Notes: generated from the sequence alone by a model not told the origin. A DNA stretch of 23,824 nt from CAYJAD01 sp964372165 (GCA_964372165.1 CAYJPT010000019.1:1-23824), one strand, 5' to 3'. Positions 14,400 to 22,916 are shown, counted from the stretch's first letter. A program made the numbers and translations.

Positions 14400-15470
14400 A
14401 TGAAATCAAATACTTGCATTTTAGATAATTGGCTTATGCAAAAGTTAAAGGTCAACTTGAACGAATTACAACTAGCCTTAAAAGAAGAACAATTAAGGCT
14501 CATTCAGCAAACTTTTTTTCATTCAAAACAAAAAAGCTCTTTTTATAAAAAGCATTTTAAAAACTTAGAGCTGAACACTTGGGCAGATTTTTATAAGCTA
14601 CCCTTTACTTGCGCAACAGATTTGCAATATGAACAAATGCTTTGCGTATCACAAAGCGAAATTGAGCGTATAGTAACGCTACAAAGCTCTGGCACAACTG
14701 CCACACCCAAACGTATAGCATTCTCAAAACAAGATTTAAACGATACAGTAGATTTTTTTACCGTTGGCATGTCACAGATAGTACAAAGTGGTCAGCGTTT
14801 ACTTGTTTTATGGCCAGGAGCAATGCGTCCCTATGGTGTTAGTGCACTTTTACGTGTAGCCTTGCAAAAGAATAATATAGATGTTTTTGCAGGTACTGCG
14901 CAATGCAGCAAAGCAAGCCTCATGCAAGAGCTAGAAACGTATAATCCGCATGTGATTGTTGCAGCACCTTGTCAATTAGAAATACTGGCAGAAATGCTTA
15001 CAGCTAAACCTGTTGATAATTTAGCTTTAAACGCAGTTTTAGCCAGTGCAGAATGCTTAAGTTACGCCCTTGAACAGCGTTTACAGCAGTTCGGACTTTT
15101 GGTATTAGATCATTATGGTATTACCGAAGCAGGTTATGGTGGTGGTGTTGAGTGTTTACATAAAAATGGTTATCACTTGCGTGAACTTAATATTTTGGTT
15201 GAAATAATAGACCCTATAAGCCTAAAACCTGCGGAAGATGGCTGTGAAGGTGAAGTTGTAATAAGTACACTAACCAGACATGCCATGCCTTTAATGCGCT
15301 ATAGAACAGGTGATGTAGCAAGCATGCTATCCGGCCCTTGCGCTTGTGGTAGCCCGCTAAGACGTCTTTCAAAAATTAAAGGGCGCCTTGAGTACACTCA
15401 AAATCATTATATTATCAAAAACTATCCCAAAGGATTATTTTATGAAAGAACTATTAACGCTACTTTGTGA
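14400..15470 (+). CDS. AMP-forming CoA-ligase-like protein (DVU_1553-like), lacking the C-terminal domain
   Basis: A 356-residue member of the adenylate-forming (ANL) superfamily, closest in feel to phenylacetate-CoA ligases. The ATP P-loop is SSGTTATPKR (96-105), the acyl-adenylate motif is YGITEAGYGGG (239-249), and the ribose-binding aspartate is Asp305 in YRTGD. A CACGS segment (314-318) is followed by the hinge-like IKGR (326-329). The protein ends only 27 residues after the hinge, whereas phenylacetate-CoA ligases are about 430 residues and have a C-terminal lid with the catalytic lysine. So adenylation may be incomplete, or another protein supplies the lid. The frame is open back to 14316 inside the previous gene, but the ATG eight bases after that stop is preferred. 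The end overlaps xdhC by 29 bases. Confidence 0.8.
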   Translation: MKSNTCILDNWLMQKLKVNLNELQLALKEEQLRLIQQTFFHSKQKSSFYKKHFKNLELNTWADFYKLPFTCATDLQYEQMLCVSQSEIERIVTLQSSGTTATPKRIAFSKQDLNDTVDFFTVGMSQIVQSGQRLLVLWPGAMRPYGVSALLRVALQKNNIDVFAGTAQCSKASLMQELETYNPHVIVAAPCQLEILAEMLTAKPVDNLALNAVLASAECLSYALEQRLQQFGLLVLDHYGITEAGYGGGVECLHKNGYHLRELNILVEIIDPISLKPAEDGCEGEVVISTLTRHAMPLMRYRTGDVASMLSGPCACGSPLRRLSKIKGRLEYTQNHYIIKNYPKGLFYERTINATL

Positions 15471-16506
15471 ACGCTTAATGCAAAATATGCCTGCTGTTAT
15501 GGCAACAGTTGTACATCAAGAAGGCTCAACTCCACGTGGCGCAGGGTCATGCATGTTAGTTGATGCAAGTGGTCTTATTGCTGGAACCATTGGTGGTGGT
15601 TTAGCCGAAGCAAAAGCTATACAAACTAGCATTGAAGCTTTGCATAGCCGCAAGGCAGAAATTATGAACTTTACCCTTAGTGGTGAAATTGCCGCTCAAA
15701 GTGAAATGATTTGCGGTGGTTTTTTACAAATTTTTATAGAACCAATTTTTCCAAGCAAAGAAAGTATTAAGTTTTTTAATAAAATTTTGGCTAGAATTGA
15801 TACACAAAAAATAACCACACTCACAGCAATTAGTGATTTAGAAAATTTAAGTCATAGCCTTTGCATTGAAGGTATGTGGCAGGATGAAATTTGGCAAAAT
15901 AATCCCCATAAGCTCTCTTCTTTAGATCGCAATGCCCTGCTTGCTAATCTAGCACCTGACCAAGAATCTGCTTTGATAAAAGGTCCTGAAGGGGAAAATT
16001 ACATTGTTCACAATTATCCCCCAGCTTGGCAAATCATAATTGCCGGTGGTGGGCATGTTTCACTTTTTACAACACAAGTTGCTGCATTGGCCGGTTTTTC
16101 AGTTATAGTGATTGATGATAGAGAAGAGTTTTCAAAAGCATCACGCTTTCCCCAAGCTGCGTCAACATACACCATTCCAGAGTTTAATAATTGCTTTTCA
16201 CTTTGTGAACCCACAAAATACACTTGTATAGTCATTGTAACACGTGGGCATTTACACGATAAAACCGTATTATCTCAAGCATTACAAACGAATGCCAGCT
16301 ATATTGGCATGATTGGTAGTAAGCGAAAACGTAAACAAATATATGAAGCATTACTTAAAGAAAATGTGAGCCAGATGGAATTAAATAAAGTATATTGTCC
16401 CATTGGGCTGGGTATAAATGCCGAAACTCCAGAGGAAATTGCGGTTAGTATTGTGGCAGAATGCATAGCCCATAGGAGGCAAGCGTGGGACGCATTGCAA
16501 CGCTAA
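15442..16506 (+). CDS. XdhC family aldehyde oxidoreductase maturation factor
   Basis: A 354-residue XdhC/CoxI protein. In characterised relatives, XdhC binds the molybdenum cofactor, supports its sulfuration and delivers it to xanthine dehydrogenase-type apoenzymes. The N-terminal XdhC_CoxI domain has VVHQEGSTPRGAGSCML and the signature GTIGGGLAEA (48-57), with Cys91 in MICGG. The C-terminal Rossmann domain starts at IIIAGGGHVS (198-207) and contains VIVTRGH and IGMIGSKRKR. Length is typical. The ATG at 15442 has an aaagga Shine-Dalgarno (15429-15434) and lies inside the end of the ligase gene, indicating translational coupling. With mop a few genes upstream, the target is very probably that enzyme. 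Confidence 0.9.
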   Translation: MKELLTLLCERLMQNMPAVMATVVHQEGSTPRGAGSCMLVDASGLIAGTIGGGLAEAKAIQTSIEALHSRKAEIMNFTLSGEIAAQSEMICGGFLQIFIEPIFPSKESIKFFNKILARIDTQKITTLTAISDLENLSHSLCIEGMWQDEIWQNNPHKLSSLDRNALLANLAPDQESALIKGPEGENYIVHNYPPAWQIIIAGGGHVSLFTTQVAALAGFSVIVIDDREEFSKASRFPQAASTYTIPEFNNCFSLCEPTKYTCIVIVTRGHLHDKTVLSQALQTNASYIGMIGSKRKRKQIYEALLKENVSQMELNKVYCPIGLGINAETPEEIAVSIVAECIAHRRQAWDALQR

Positions 16507-17669
16507 TACTTGCAGGTGGTTTTTCCACACGTATGCAAGAATCATTTAAACCACTACTGCCATTAAATTTTTCTTGGCCAAGGGTGCGAGAAGTATCTGC
16601 ACTTGAAGTTCTTGTTGAACTATACACTAAAAGTGGTATTAAGGACATATTTATTGTAATAGGCACAAGAAAACAAGAAGAACTTACAAATACTATTGCT
16701 GAAATCAATACACGCTTTCAATCTAATATGACAGCAATATACAATAAAAAGCCTGAACGTGGCATGTTTTCATCAATTTGTGAAGGTGCAAAAATATTAG
16801 AAAGCAAAAATGATTTTACACATTTTTTTGTGCAACCTGTAGATATGCCTTTAATTCGTCCTTGTACCATACATATGATGCTCAAGGCTGTACAAACTTG
16901 TAGTAATAAAGTAATAATACCTAAATTTAAAAATCTTAGCGGACATCCACCACTCATACCAACTCAATTTATAAAGCAAATATTAAACGATGCTGGGCAT
17001 AATGGACTAAGGGCAATACTTAGCAGTCTACCACAACAAAGCATTGCCACTGCCGACAGCAATATTACTTTAGGCATGAATACTCCTGAAGAATATACCA
17101 AGATGCAAGAGCAGTCAGCAAAATATCATATTTTAGATGTTCAAGAAGCGCTTGAACTTTTGCATTGCTTCAATGTTTCCAAGCAAGGTATCATGCATGC
17201 TCAAAGTGTTGCTTGTGTGGCTTCTGCCTTTGCAAAAAAATATACGCAACTTAATGCGAACTCACATATAGATATTGAATTAACAACAGTTGGTGCTTTA
17301 CTACACGACATGTGCAAACATGAACCAAAGCATGAACAAGCAGTAGGAAAAGTATTGCGTGAGCTAGGGCTTTTCGCATTAGCTCCATTGGTGGAAGAAC
17401 ATAACGACTGCCAGCTTGATAAAGACTTACCCGTCACAGAAAAAGAACTTATTTATCTTGCGGATAAATATATTTGCGGAAAAGAATTAGTACCCATGCA
17501 ACAACGATTTGAGCAAAAATTAACTCTTTATGCCCATATTCCCGAAGCATGCTTAGCAATAAAATCACGCCTCAAAAGAGCAAAAACTATGGAAGAAAGA
17601 GTTGCCAATGAACTTGGCATAGCACCATACATACTAGCAAAACAAGCCCTACAAGTTTTTAAGGAATAA
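16485..17669 (+). CDS. MocA-like nucleotidyltransferase fused to an HD domain (DVU_1551-like)
   Basis: A 394-residue two-domain protein. Residues 1-200 are an NTP transferase of the MobA/MocA group: LILAGGFSTRM (7-17), Lys22, the metal-binding Asp120 in QPVDMP, and SGHPPLI (152-158). MocA adds CMP to molybdopterin to make the cytosine dinucleotide form that D. gigas Mop uses, so this activity is predicted here. Residues 215-394 form an HD phosphohydrolase-like domain with His238, His274-Asp275 in LLHDMCK, HND at 306-308 and Asp327 in LADKY. The GTG start is fixed by a strong aggagg (16474-16479) five bases upstream and overlaps xdhC by 22 bases. The HD domain's substrate is unknown; nucleotide hydrolysis or cofactor turnover are possibilities. 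Confidence 0.85.
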   Translation: MGRIATLILAGGFSTRMQESFKPLLPLNFSWPRVREVSALEVLVELYTKSGIKDIFIVIGTRKQEELTNTIAEINTRFQSNMTAIYNKKPERGMFSSICEGAKILESKNDFTHFFVQPVDMPLIRPCTIHMMLKAVQTCSNKVIIPKFKNLSGHPPLIPTQFIKQILNDAGHNGLRAILSSLPQQSIATADSNITLGMNTPEEYTKMQEQSAKYHILDVQEALELLHCFNVSKQGIMHAQSVACVASAFAKKYTQLNANSHIDIELTTVGALLHDMCKHEPKHEQAVGKVLRELGLFALAPLVEEHNDCQLDKDLPVTEKELIYLADKYICGKELVPMQQRFEQKLTLYAHIPEACLAIKSRLKRAKTMEERVANELGIAPYILAKQALQVFKE

Positions 17670-17673
17670 AGCA

Positions 17674-18237
17674 TTGTCGCAACGCATAAACCTTTGGCTT
17701 ATACGCCACGGCCAAACCATAACCCCTAAACAAAAAAGTTATATTGGGCAAACACAATTGCAGCTAAGCTCACTTGGCAAACAGCAAATGTTAAACTATA
17801 AGGATTTTTTTAGTCAACAAAGCCTAGCAGTTATTTTAAGTTCGGATTTATTGCGCTGTCAAGAAAGTGCCGAGTTAATGTGCCCTATGGGTACTTCCAT
17901 TATTTATGATGCAAGGTTTCGAGAAATTAATCTAGGTACATGGGATGGATGCAGCATTGCTGAAATAAAAAAAGAACATCCAGAAGCATATGCAAAGCGT
18001 GGCGCTAATATGGATAGCTTTTGCCCTCCACAAGGTGAGAGTTTTCAAGATGTATCTAAGCGTGTTTTTGCAGCCCTTAAATATTATTCAAAACAGTACG
18101 CCACAAAAAATGTTGCACTGATAACACATGCTGGCGTAAACCGAGTAATTTTGGCAAATTATCTCAGCATACCATTGCGATCTCTTCTAGATATACCCCA
18201 GCCTTATGCCTGTTGCACACAAATAGCTTTTCCTTAA
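17674..18237 (+). CDS. Histidine phosphatase family protein
   Basis: A 187-residue phosphoglycerate-mutase-like phosphatase. The phospho-accepting histidine is His12 in LIRHGQT, with Arg11, Arg61 (SSDLLRCQESAE), the acid Glu84 (REINLGTWDG) and His152 (ITHAG) completing the active site. Size fits the CobC/GpmB-like small-molecule phosphatases; the alpha-ribazole phosphatase assignment cannot be made because no cobalamin gene is nearby. The start is a TTG with an aagga sequence (17661-17665) at the right distance, four bases after the previous stop. It is the last gene of the operon. The substrate may be a phosphorylated intermediate or nucleotide from the preceding enzymes. No clear terminator follows. 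Confidence 0.85.
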   Translation: MSQRINLWLIRHGQTITPKQKSYIGQTQLQLSSLGKQQMLNYKDFFSQQSLAVILSSDLLRCQESAELMCPMGTSIIYDARFREINLGTWDGCSIAEIKKEHPEAYAKRGANMDSFCPPQGESFQDVSKRVFAALKYYSKQYATKNVALITHAGVNRVILANYLSIPLRSLLDIPQPYACCTQIAFP

Positions 18238-18299
18238 ATATAACTTAATATTAACTCATTATAATAAAAAAAATATACATAAATGCGGCAAAAAATTAG

Positions 18300-18305
18300 T
18301 ATAAT
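18300..18305 (+). promoter_or_regulatory. Possible -10 element of the biotin operon
   Basis: A consensus TATAAT lies about 135 bases before bioB in the 202-base gap after the phosphatase gene. No convincing -35 is visible at the right spacing and I could not find a BirA-type operator. The assignment is weak. Confidence 0.25.
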
Positions 18306-18439
18306 AGTCAAACACCTTTTCTTGTCATCTATGCAATGTATTATTTTAATTGAATTTTCATATATGCCAAGTACAAGCTTGAAATTTGAAGTGATTCAAT
18401 ATATATATTTGTGACAACTGCTATTAGGAACGTTTTAAT

Positions 18440-19384
18440 ATGCTGTATACATTGGATAAAACACAAATCAAACAATACGCTTTATCACTTCTAAATATAC
18501 CTGAAGCAGATTTGTTTTCCTCTGCCACATCCTTACGTGAAGCAAGCTTTAAAAAGCATATCGAAATGTGTGCCATTATCAATACGCGTAGTGGGCACTG
18601 TCCAATGGATTGTAAATTTTGCTCACAAAGTATGCATTATAATACTAAAGCCCCAACTTTTACACTATTAAATAAAAAACAAATATTGGAACGCTTAGAT
18701 ATTTTATCCACTTACCCAATACAACGTGTTGGGCTTGTTACCAGTGGTTCAGCATTGCAAGATGAACAAGTAAAAGACTTAACAGATATTATTAAAGAAT
18801 TACCTATGCATTGGCATGGGCGTATTTGTGCATCCTTGGGCAAGTTAAACAATGCATTGCTTAAGCAGCTAAAGGATGTAGGTTTAAATCGCTATCATCA
18901 CAACCTTGAAACCAGCTCAAACTACTATGCACAAGTTTGTAGCACTCAAACTTGGGATGAACGACTTAATACAGTAAATCGAGCCAAACAACAATCTTTG
19001 CAAGTATGTGTAGGTGGTCTATTTGGTCTTGGTGAAAGTTGGGAGGATCGCATTGATTTTGCCATTAGTTTGCGTGAACATAACATTAATCATATACCAA
19101 TAAATTTTTTACATCCTCATGAAGGCACACCACTTGCAAAACAAAAACCGCTTGAAGCAACGGAGGCATTGCGTATTATAGCTATTTTTCGTCATATCTT
19201 ACCAAACGCAACCTTACGAATTTGCGGTGGGCGTCCCTTGGTACTTGCCCAAAGACAACATGAAATTTTTGCTGCTGGGGCAAATGCCCTTATGACAGGT
19301 AACTATCTCACCACCCAAGGGCAAGATATAAGTAATGACTGTAATATGATTATACAGCAAGGTTTGGAAATACAAACATGCTAA
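18440..19384 (+). CDS. bioB: Biotin synthase (radical SAM)
   Basis: A 314-residue biotin synthase, which inserts sulfur into dethiobiotin. The SAM cluster motif is CPMDCKFC (Cys54, 58, 61). Family landmarks are RYHHNLETS (151-159), GLFGLGES (193-200), IPINFLHPHEGTPL (219-232) and LTTQGQ. Of the four residues that hold the auxiliary [2Fe-2S] cluster in E. coli (Cys97, Cys128, Cys188, Arg260), counterparts of three are present (Cys130, Cys190, Arg260), but the first cysteine position is glycine (Gly98 in RVGLVTSG). An extra cysteine, Cys262, sits beside Arg260. The protein may therefore belong to an anaerobe-type biotin synthase with a different auxiliary cluster. Shine-Dalgarno aggaa (18426-18430) supports the ATG. 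It overlaps bioDA by seven bases. Confidence 0.92.
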   Translation: MLYTLDKTQIKQYALSLLNIPEADLFSSATSLREASFKKHIEMCAIINTRSGHCPMDCKFCSQSMHYNTKAPTFTLLNKKQILERLDILSTYPIQRVGLVTSGSALQDEQVKDLTDIIKELPMHWHGRICASLGKLNNALLKQLKDVGLNRYHHNLETSSNYYAQVCSTQTWDERLNTVNRAKQQSLQVCVGGLFGLGESWEDRIDFAISLREHNINHIPINFLHPHEGTPLAKQKPLEATEALRIIAIFRHILPNATLRICGGRPLVLAQRQHEIFAAGANALMTGNYLTTQGQDISNDCNMIIQQGLEIQTC

Positions 19385-21495
19385 AGGGTGTTTTTATCAC
19401 CGGTACAGGTACTGATGTTGGCAAAAGCATTGTTACAGCGACACTTTTACGCGCTTTATGGCTTTGGCATAGTAATACATTTAAAGGCTTTCTTGCCCTT
19501 AAACCGGTGCAAACGGGAACAATACAGCACGCACAAACAAATATTCAACATATAAATGCAGATAGTAATTTATATCATAGTGCTTTACATGGGCTTAATG
19601 ATATTACTGTACCACAAGAATTCTTACCACAAACATTACATCACTTTGCACTTGCTGCATCGCCACATTTAGCATCTGTACAGGAAAATTTCAAACTCAG
19701 TGTAAACAAATTATGTTTAGAAATTAACGAGCTTAGTATCAAAATCAAGCATGAGCCTTTACTCATTGAAGGTGCAGGTGGACTTTGTGTACCTCTCAAT
19801 CAATCAGAAACCACACTTGATTTAATTGATGAGTTACAATTACCTGTTGTTATCGTTATAAATAATACTCTTGGTGCGCTCAATCATAGTTTAATGACCA
19901 TAGATATTTTGCAAAAACGCGGTCTTACTATTGCAGCCTTAGTTTGCACAGAAGTTGAGAACAATCCTGATTATTCATTAATCAAGCAAGATAATATTGA
20001 TTTTTTGCGCCAACATATATCACAAATCCCCATTTATACTTTACCTTTTTTTCAAGAGTTCAATGCCGTATTTCAAATATCAGATTTTAGTATATGGGAT
20101 AAAGCTGCGTCATGCCTTGCTCCACTTGCCAAGCAAATGATAAAGCATTGGCAAAGCACATCAGTGCAAAATTTAAGTGCCATAACAGAACTACTAAATT
20201 TTGATAAAAAACACCTTTGGCATCCATATACCTCAGTTAATAAGCCTTTACCGGTGTATGCAGTAAGTCATGCTAAGGAAATGCACATTTATTTACAAGG
20301 GCGCAAAAAACCACTTATTGACGGTATGTCATCTTGGTGGTGCGCTGTGCATGGATATGGCAACAAACATTTGCTACAAGCGGCGCAAAAACAAGCGGCA
20401 TCAATGTCACATGTGATGTTTGGAGGGCTCACGCATGAGCCAGCAATACAAGCAGCACAAAAAGTACTCAACCTTATGCAACATGACAAGGCTAATAAAA
20501 AACCACTTTCTCGATTGTTTTGGTCTGATTCAGGCTCAGTTGCAGTTGAAGTAGCATTAAAAATGGCTCTCCAATACCATCAAGGGCGCGGAGAAAAACA
20601 ACGTACTTACTTTTTAAGCCCACGTGGCGGATATTATGGAGATACATTTGGTGCTATGAGTGTGTGCGATCCTGTCAACGGTATGCATACATTATTTAAT
20701 AATGTTTTAGCAAAACACATATTTATTCCTCGCCCCGATTGCGCTTTTGATGGTACTGAGCAGAACAATTTTGATTTAAGTTGTTTGATTCCACTTGAAA
20801 AAGCTTTTGAAAAGTATGCTGACCGCTTAGCTGCTGTAATAATAGAACCTATTGTACAAGGGGCAGGTGGTATGTGGTTTTATGACCCACGCTACCTTAA
20901 TAGATTACATGAACTATGCACCACCAATAACGTGCTTTTAATTTTTGATGAAATTGCCACAGGTTTTGGACGAAGCGGTAAAATGTTTGCTGCACATTGG
21001 AGCAAGGCAAATGCAGATATTTGCTGTATAGGCAAAGCCCTTACCGGTGGTTTTTTAAGTCTTGCGGCAACCATTTGCACAGAAGATGTTGCTCAAGGAA
21101 TTTGCGCAAATAATCAAGTTTTTATGCATGGACCAACTTTCATGGGCAATGCATTAGCTTGCGCAGTGGCGCAAGCTTCTTTAGACATTTTTGCTCAAGG
21201 CACATGGGAAAGTCAGGTATTACGCATAGAAAAAGAACTCAAAAAGGGTCTTGCCGCCTGCACAAACCTTAAAGGAGTACATCAAGTTAGGGTACTTGGT
21301 GCCATTGGTGTGGTAGAGATGCAAGAAAATGTTAACATTGCAGCATTACAAGCTTTTTTTGTTGAAAATGGAGTTTGGATACGCCCATTTGCAAAGCTTA
21401 TTTATATTATGCCACCATATATAGCAAGTACTCAAGATATAGAACATTTAACCTCAGTTATAACTAATGCCATTGTATTGGAGCTTTATAAATAA
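19378..21495 (+). CDS. bioDA: Bifunctional dethiobiotin synthetase / DAPA aminotransferase fusion
   Basis: A 705-residue fusion of two successive biotin enzymes. Residues 1 to about 255 are BioD: P-loop GTGTDVGKS (9-17), LKPVQTG (41-47) and EGAGGLCVPL (131-140). Residues from about 270 to the end are BioA: HLWHPYTS (279-286), DGMSSWWCAVHGYGN (315-329), SDSGSVAVEVALKM (383-396), Asp524 in IFDEIATGFGR, and the PLP lysine Lys553 in GKALTGG. BioA makes 7,8-diaminopelargonate from 8-amino-7-oxononanoate; BioD closes the ureido ring. Both active sites look intact and the frame is continuous, so this is a true fusion and not a readthrough error. BioD-then-BioA order also occurs in the plant BIO3-BIO1 protein. 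It overlaps bioB by seven bases and the transporter gene by one base. Confidence 0.92.
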   Translation: MLKGVFITGTGTDVGKSIVTATLLRALWLWHSNTFKGFLALKPVQTGTIQHAQTNIQHINADSNLYHSALHGLNDITVPQEFLPQTLHHFALAASPHLASVQENFKLSVNKLCLEINELSIKIKHEPLLIEGAGGLCVPLNQSETTLDLIDELQLPVVIVINNTLGALNHSLMTIDILQKRGLTIAALVCTEVENNPDYSLIKQDNIDFLRQHISQIPIYTLPFFQEFNAVFQISDFSIWDKAASCLAPLAKQMIKHWQSTSVQNLSAITELLNFDKKHLWHPYTSVNKPLPVYAVSHAKEMHIYLQGRKKPLIDGMSSWWCAVHGYGNKHLLQAAQKQAASMSHVMFGGLTHEPAIQAAQKVLNLMQHDKANKKPLSRLFWSDSGSVAVEVALKMALQYHQGRGEKQRTYFLSPRGGYYGDTFGAMSVCDPVNGMHTLFNNVLAKHIFIPRPDCAFDGTEQNNFDLSCLIPLEKAFEKYADRLAAVIIEPIVQGAGGMWFYDPRYLNRLHELCTTNNVLLIFDEIATGFGRSGKMFAAHWSKANADICCIGKALTGGFLSLAATICTEDVAQGICANNQVFMHGPTFMGNALACAVAQASLDIFAQGTWESQVLRIEKELKKGLAACTNLKGVHQVRVLGAIGVVEMQENVNIAALQAFFVENGVWIRPFAKLIYIMPPYIASTQDIEHLTSVITNAIVLELYK

Positions 21496-22916
21496 TGATA
21501 TATCTATTACTTTATGCACTATTTATATGTTTACTTTCACTCTATTCCAATAATAAGAATAGCCATAACAACTCCCCTAAAACACATAACTATGCCACTT
21601 TTTTTGTAAATAACAGGCAATCGACTACACATATGGTAGCCTTTTCCATAGTGGCATCATGTGTTGGGGGATCAGCCACACTTGGCATGGCTGGACTTGC
21701 TTGGCAAGTTGGCACTCCGGCTTTTTGGTGGCTGGGTACTGGGGCAATGGGTCTTTGTATTTTAGCTTTTTTCTTAGCATATCAGGTGCGCCAAAGTGGT
21801 GCATATACTCTACCTGAAATGATAGATAAATACTTAGGAACAGCAGCACGTCCCTTAGCTTCAATTATCATTATTTTAGCTTGGCTTGCCATAACTTCAG
21901 CACAATTAAGTGCTATGGCAGCCTTAATTTTACCCTTACTTACGCAAAGCACAGCTACTCTACCGCAAGCACTCAGTACCACTTTAGCTTATGTAGATCC
22001 ATTTGCCTTATCTCTTATCTTAAGTGCCAGTATAGTTATTATATACGCCTGCATAGGTGGTCAAGCAGCAATTATTAAAAGTGATATTGTGCAGTACATA
22101 TTGCTTATGTTGGCTCTCATTTTATCCTTATTTTTACTGCTAGGTAACATCCAATATGAGAATTTGCAAAATCCATTTACATCATTACAAATTGAATTTG
22201 TTAATGAAGCATTTCCATTGAGTAAATTTAGTTATTTCTTACTCATCCTTGGAGGAAGTTATGTAGTTTGCCCCATGCTTTTTGGTAGGCTTTATAGCGC
22301 AAAGGATAGTAAAACAGCTAAGAGAGGAAGTATTATAGCTGTTATTTGGCTTATCTTCACAGCTATTCTTATTGTCTGCTTAGGTATTGCTTGTCGGGCT
22401 TTTATTACCCCAGATTTAAGCACTTTGACACCGGAAAAAATACTAACCACAGTACTATTTGAACAGCTACCTCCTTGGGCAAGCATCATAGCATTTTTAG
22501 GTCTTTTTAGTGCACTTATTTCCTCAGCAGACTCAAGTCTTATAACCGCTGCAACCATATTAAGTAATGATGTGCTGCGCAAAAAAAGTATTAATATATG
22601 CCGTCTTTGCACTATTGCCATAGGAAGTGTAGCAGCCATATTAGCCCTTAGTGGCAAAGGAATACTACAACTTTTATTAATGGCAAACGATATTTATGTT
22701 TGTGGTGTTGTTGCTCCCGTTTTTGTAGGCATGATGACATATAAACGCTATGCTCTACATTCTCATGGTATGGCAGCAGCTATTGCTATTGGCGGCTTTT
22801 TTGGACTTGTAGCAGCTCTTAGTGGTCATAATTTTTATAGCTATATTGGCATACTTACAGCAATACTTACATCATTGGCATCAATAAAAAAAACGCATAC
22901 TGTGCATAATATATAA
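21495..22916 (+). CDS. Sodium:solute symporter family protein
   Basis: A 473-residue polytopic membrane protein of the SSS family (PF00474), which couples sodium entry to solute uptake. Family marks are GGSATLGMAGLAW near 58-70 in the first core helix, GGQAAIIKSDIVQ (188-200), FGRLYSAKDSKTAKRG (263-278) and the sodium-site sequence SSADSSL (343-349). About 12 to 13 membrane helices are expected. The ATG overlaps the bioDA stop by one base (TAATG), so translation is probably coupled to the biotin genes. That makes a biotin precursor (for example 8-amino-7-oxononanoate or a pimelate-like acid) or biotin itself an attractive substrate, but SSS proteins carry many solutes and the specificity is not readable. 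It is the last gene before a hairpin. Confidence 0.88.
   Translation: MIYLLLYALFICLLSLYSNNKNSHNNSPKTHNYATFFVNNRQSTTHMVAFSIVASCVGGSATLGMAGLAWQVGTPAFWWLGTGAMGLCILAFFLAYQVRQSGAYTLPEMIDKYLGTAARPLASIIIILAWLAITSAQLSAMAALILPLLTQSTATLPQALSTTLAYVDPFALSLILSASIVIIYACIGGQAAIIKSDIVQYILLMLALILSLFLLLGNIQYENLQNPFTSLQIEFVNEAFPLSKFSYFLLILGGSYVVCPMLFGRLYSAKDSKTAKRGSIIAVIWLIFTAILIVCLGIACRAFITPDLSTLTPEKILTTVLFEQLPPWASIIAFLGLFSALISSADSSLITAATILSNDVLRKKSINICRLCTIAIGSVAAILALSGKGILQLLLMANDIYVCGVVAPVFVGMMTYKRYALHSHGMAAAIAIGGFFGLVAALSGHNFYSYIGILTAILTSLASIKKTHTVHNI

Noticed and set aside
18238..18439. BirA-type operator before bioB
   Set aside because: I looked for paired gttaac-like or ttgtaaac-like half sites and saw none convincing.
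22292..22657. Minus-strand frame of 121 codons inside the symporter gene
   Set aside because: Antisense to well-conserved SSS motifs; explained as a shadow.
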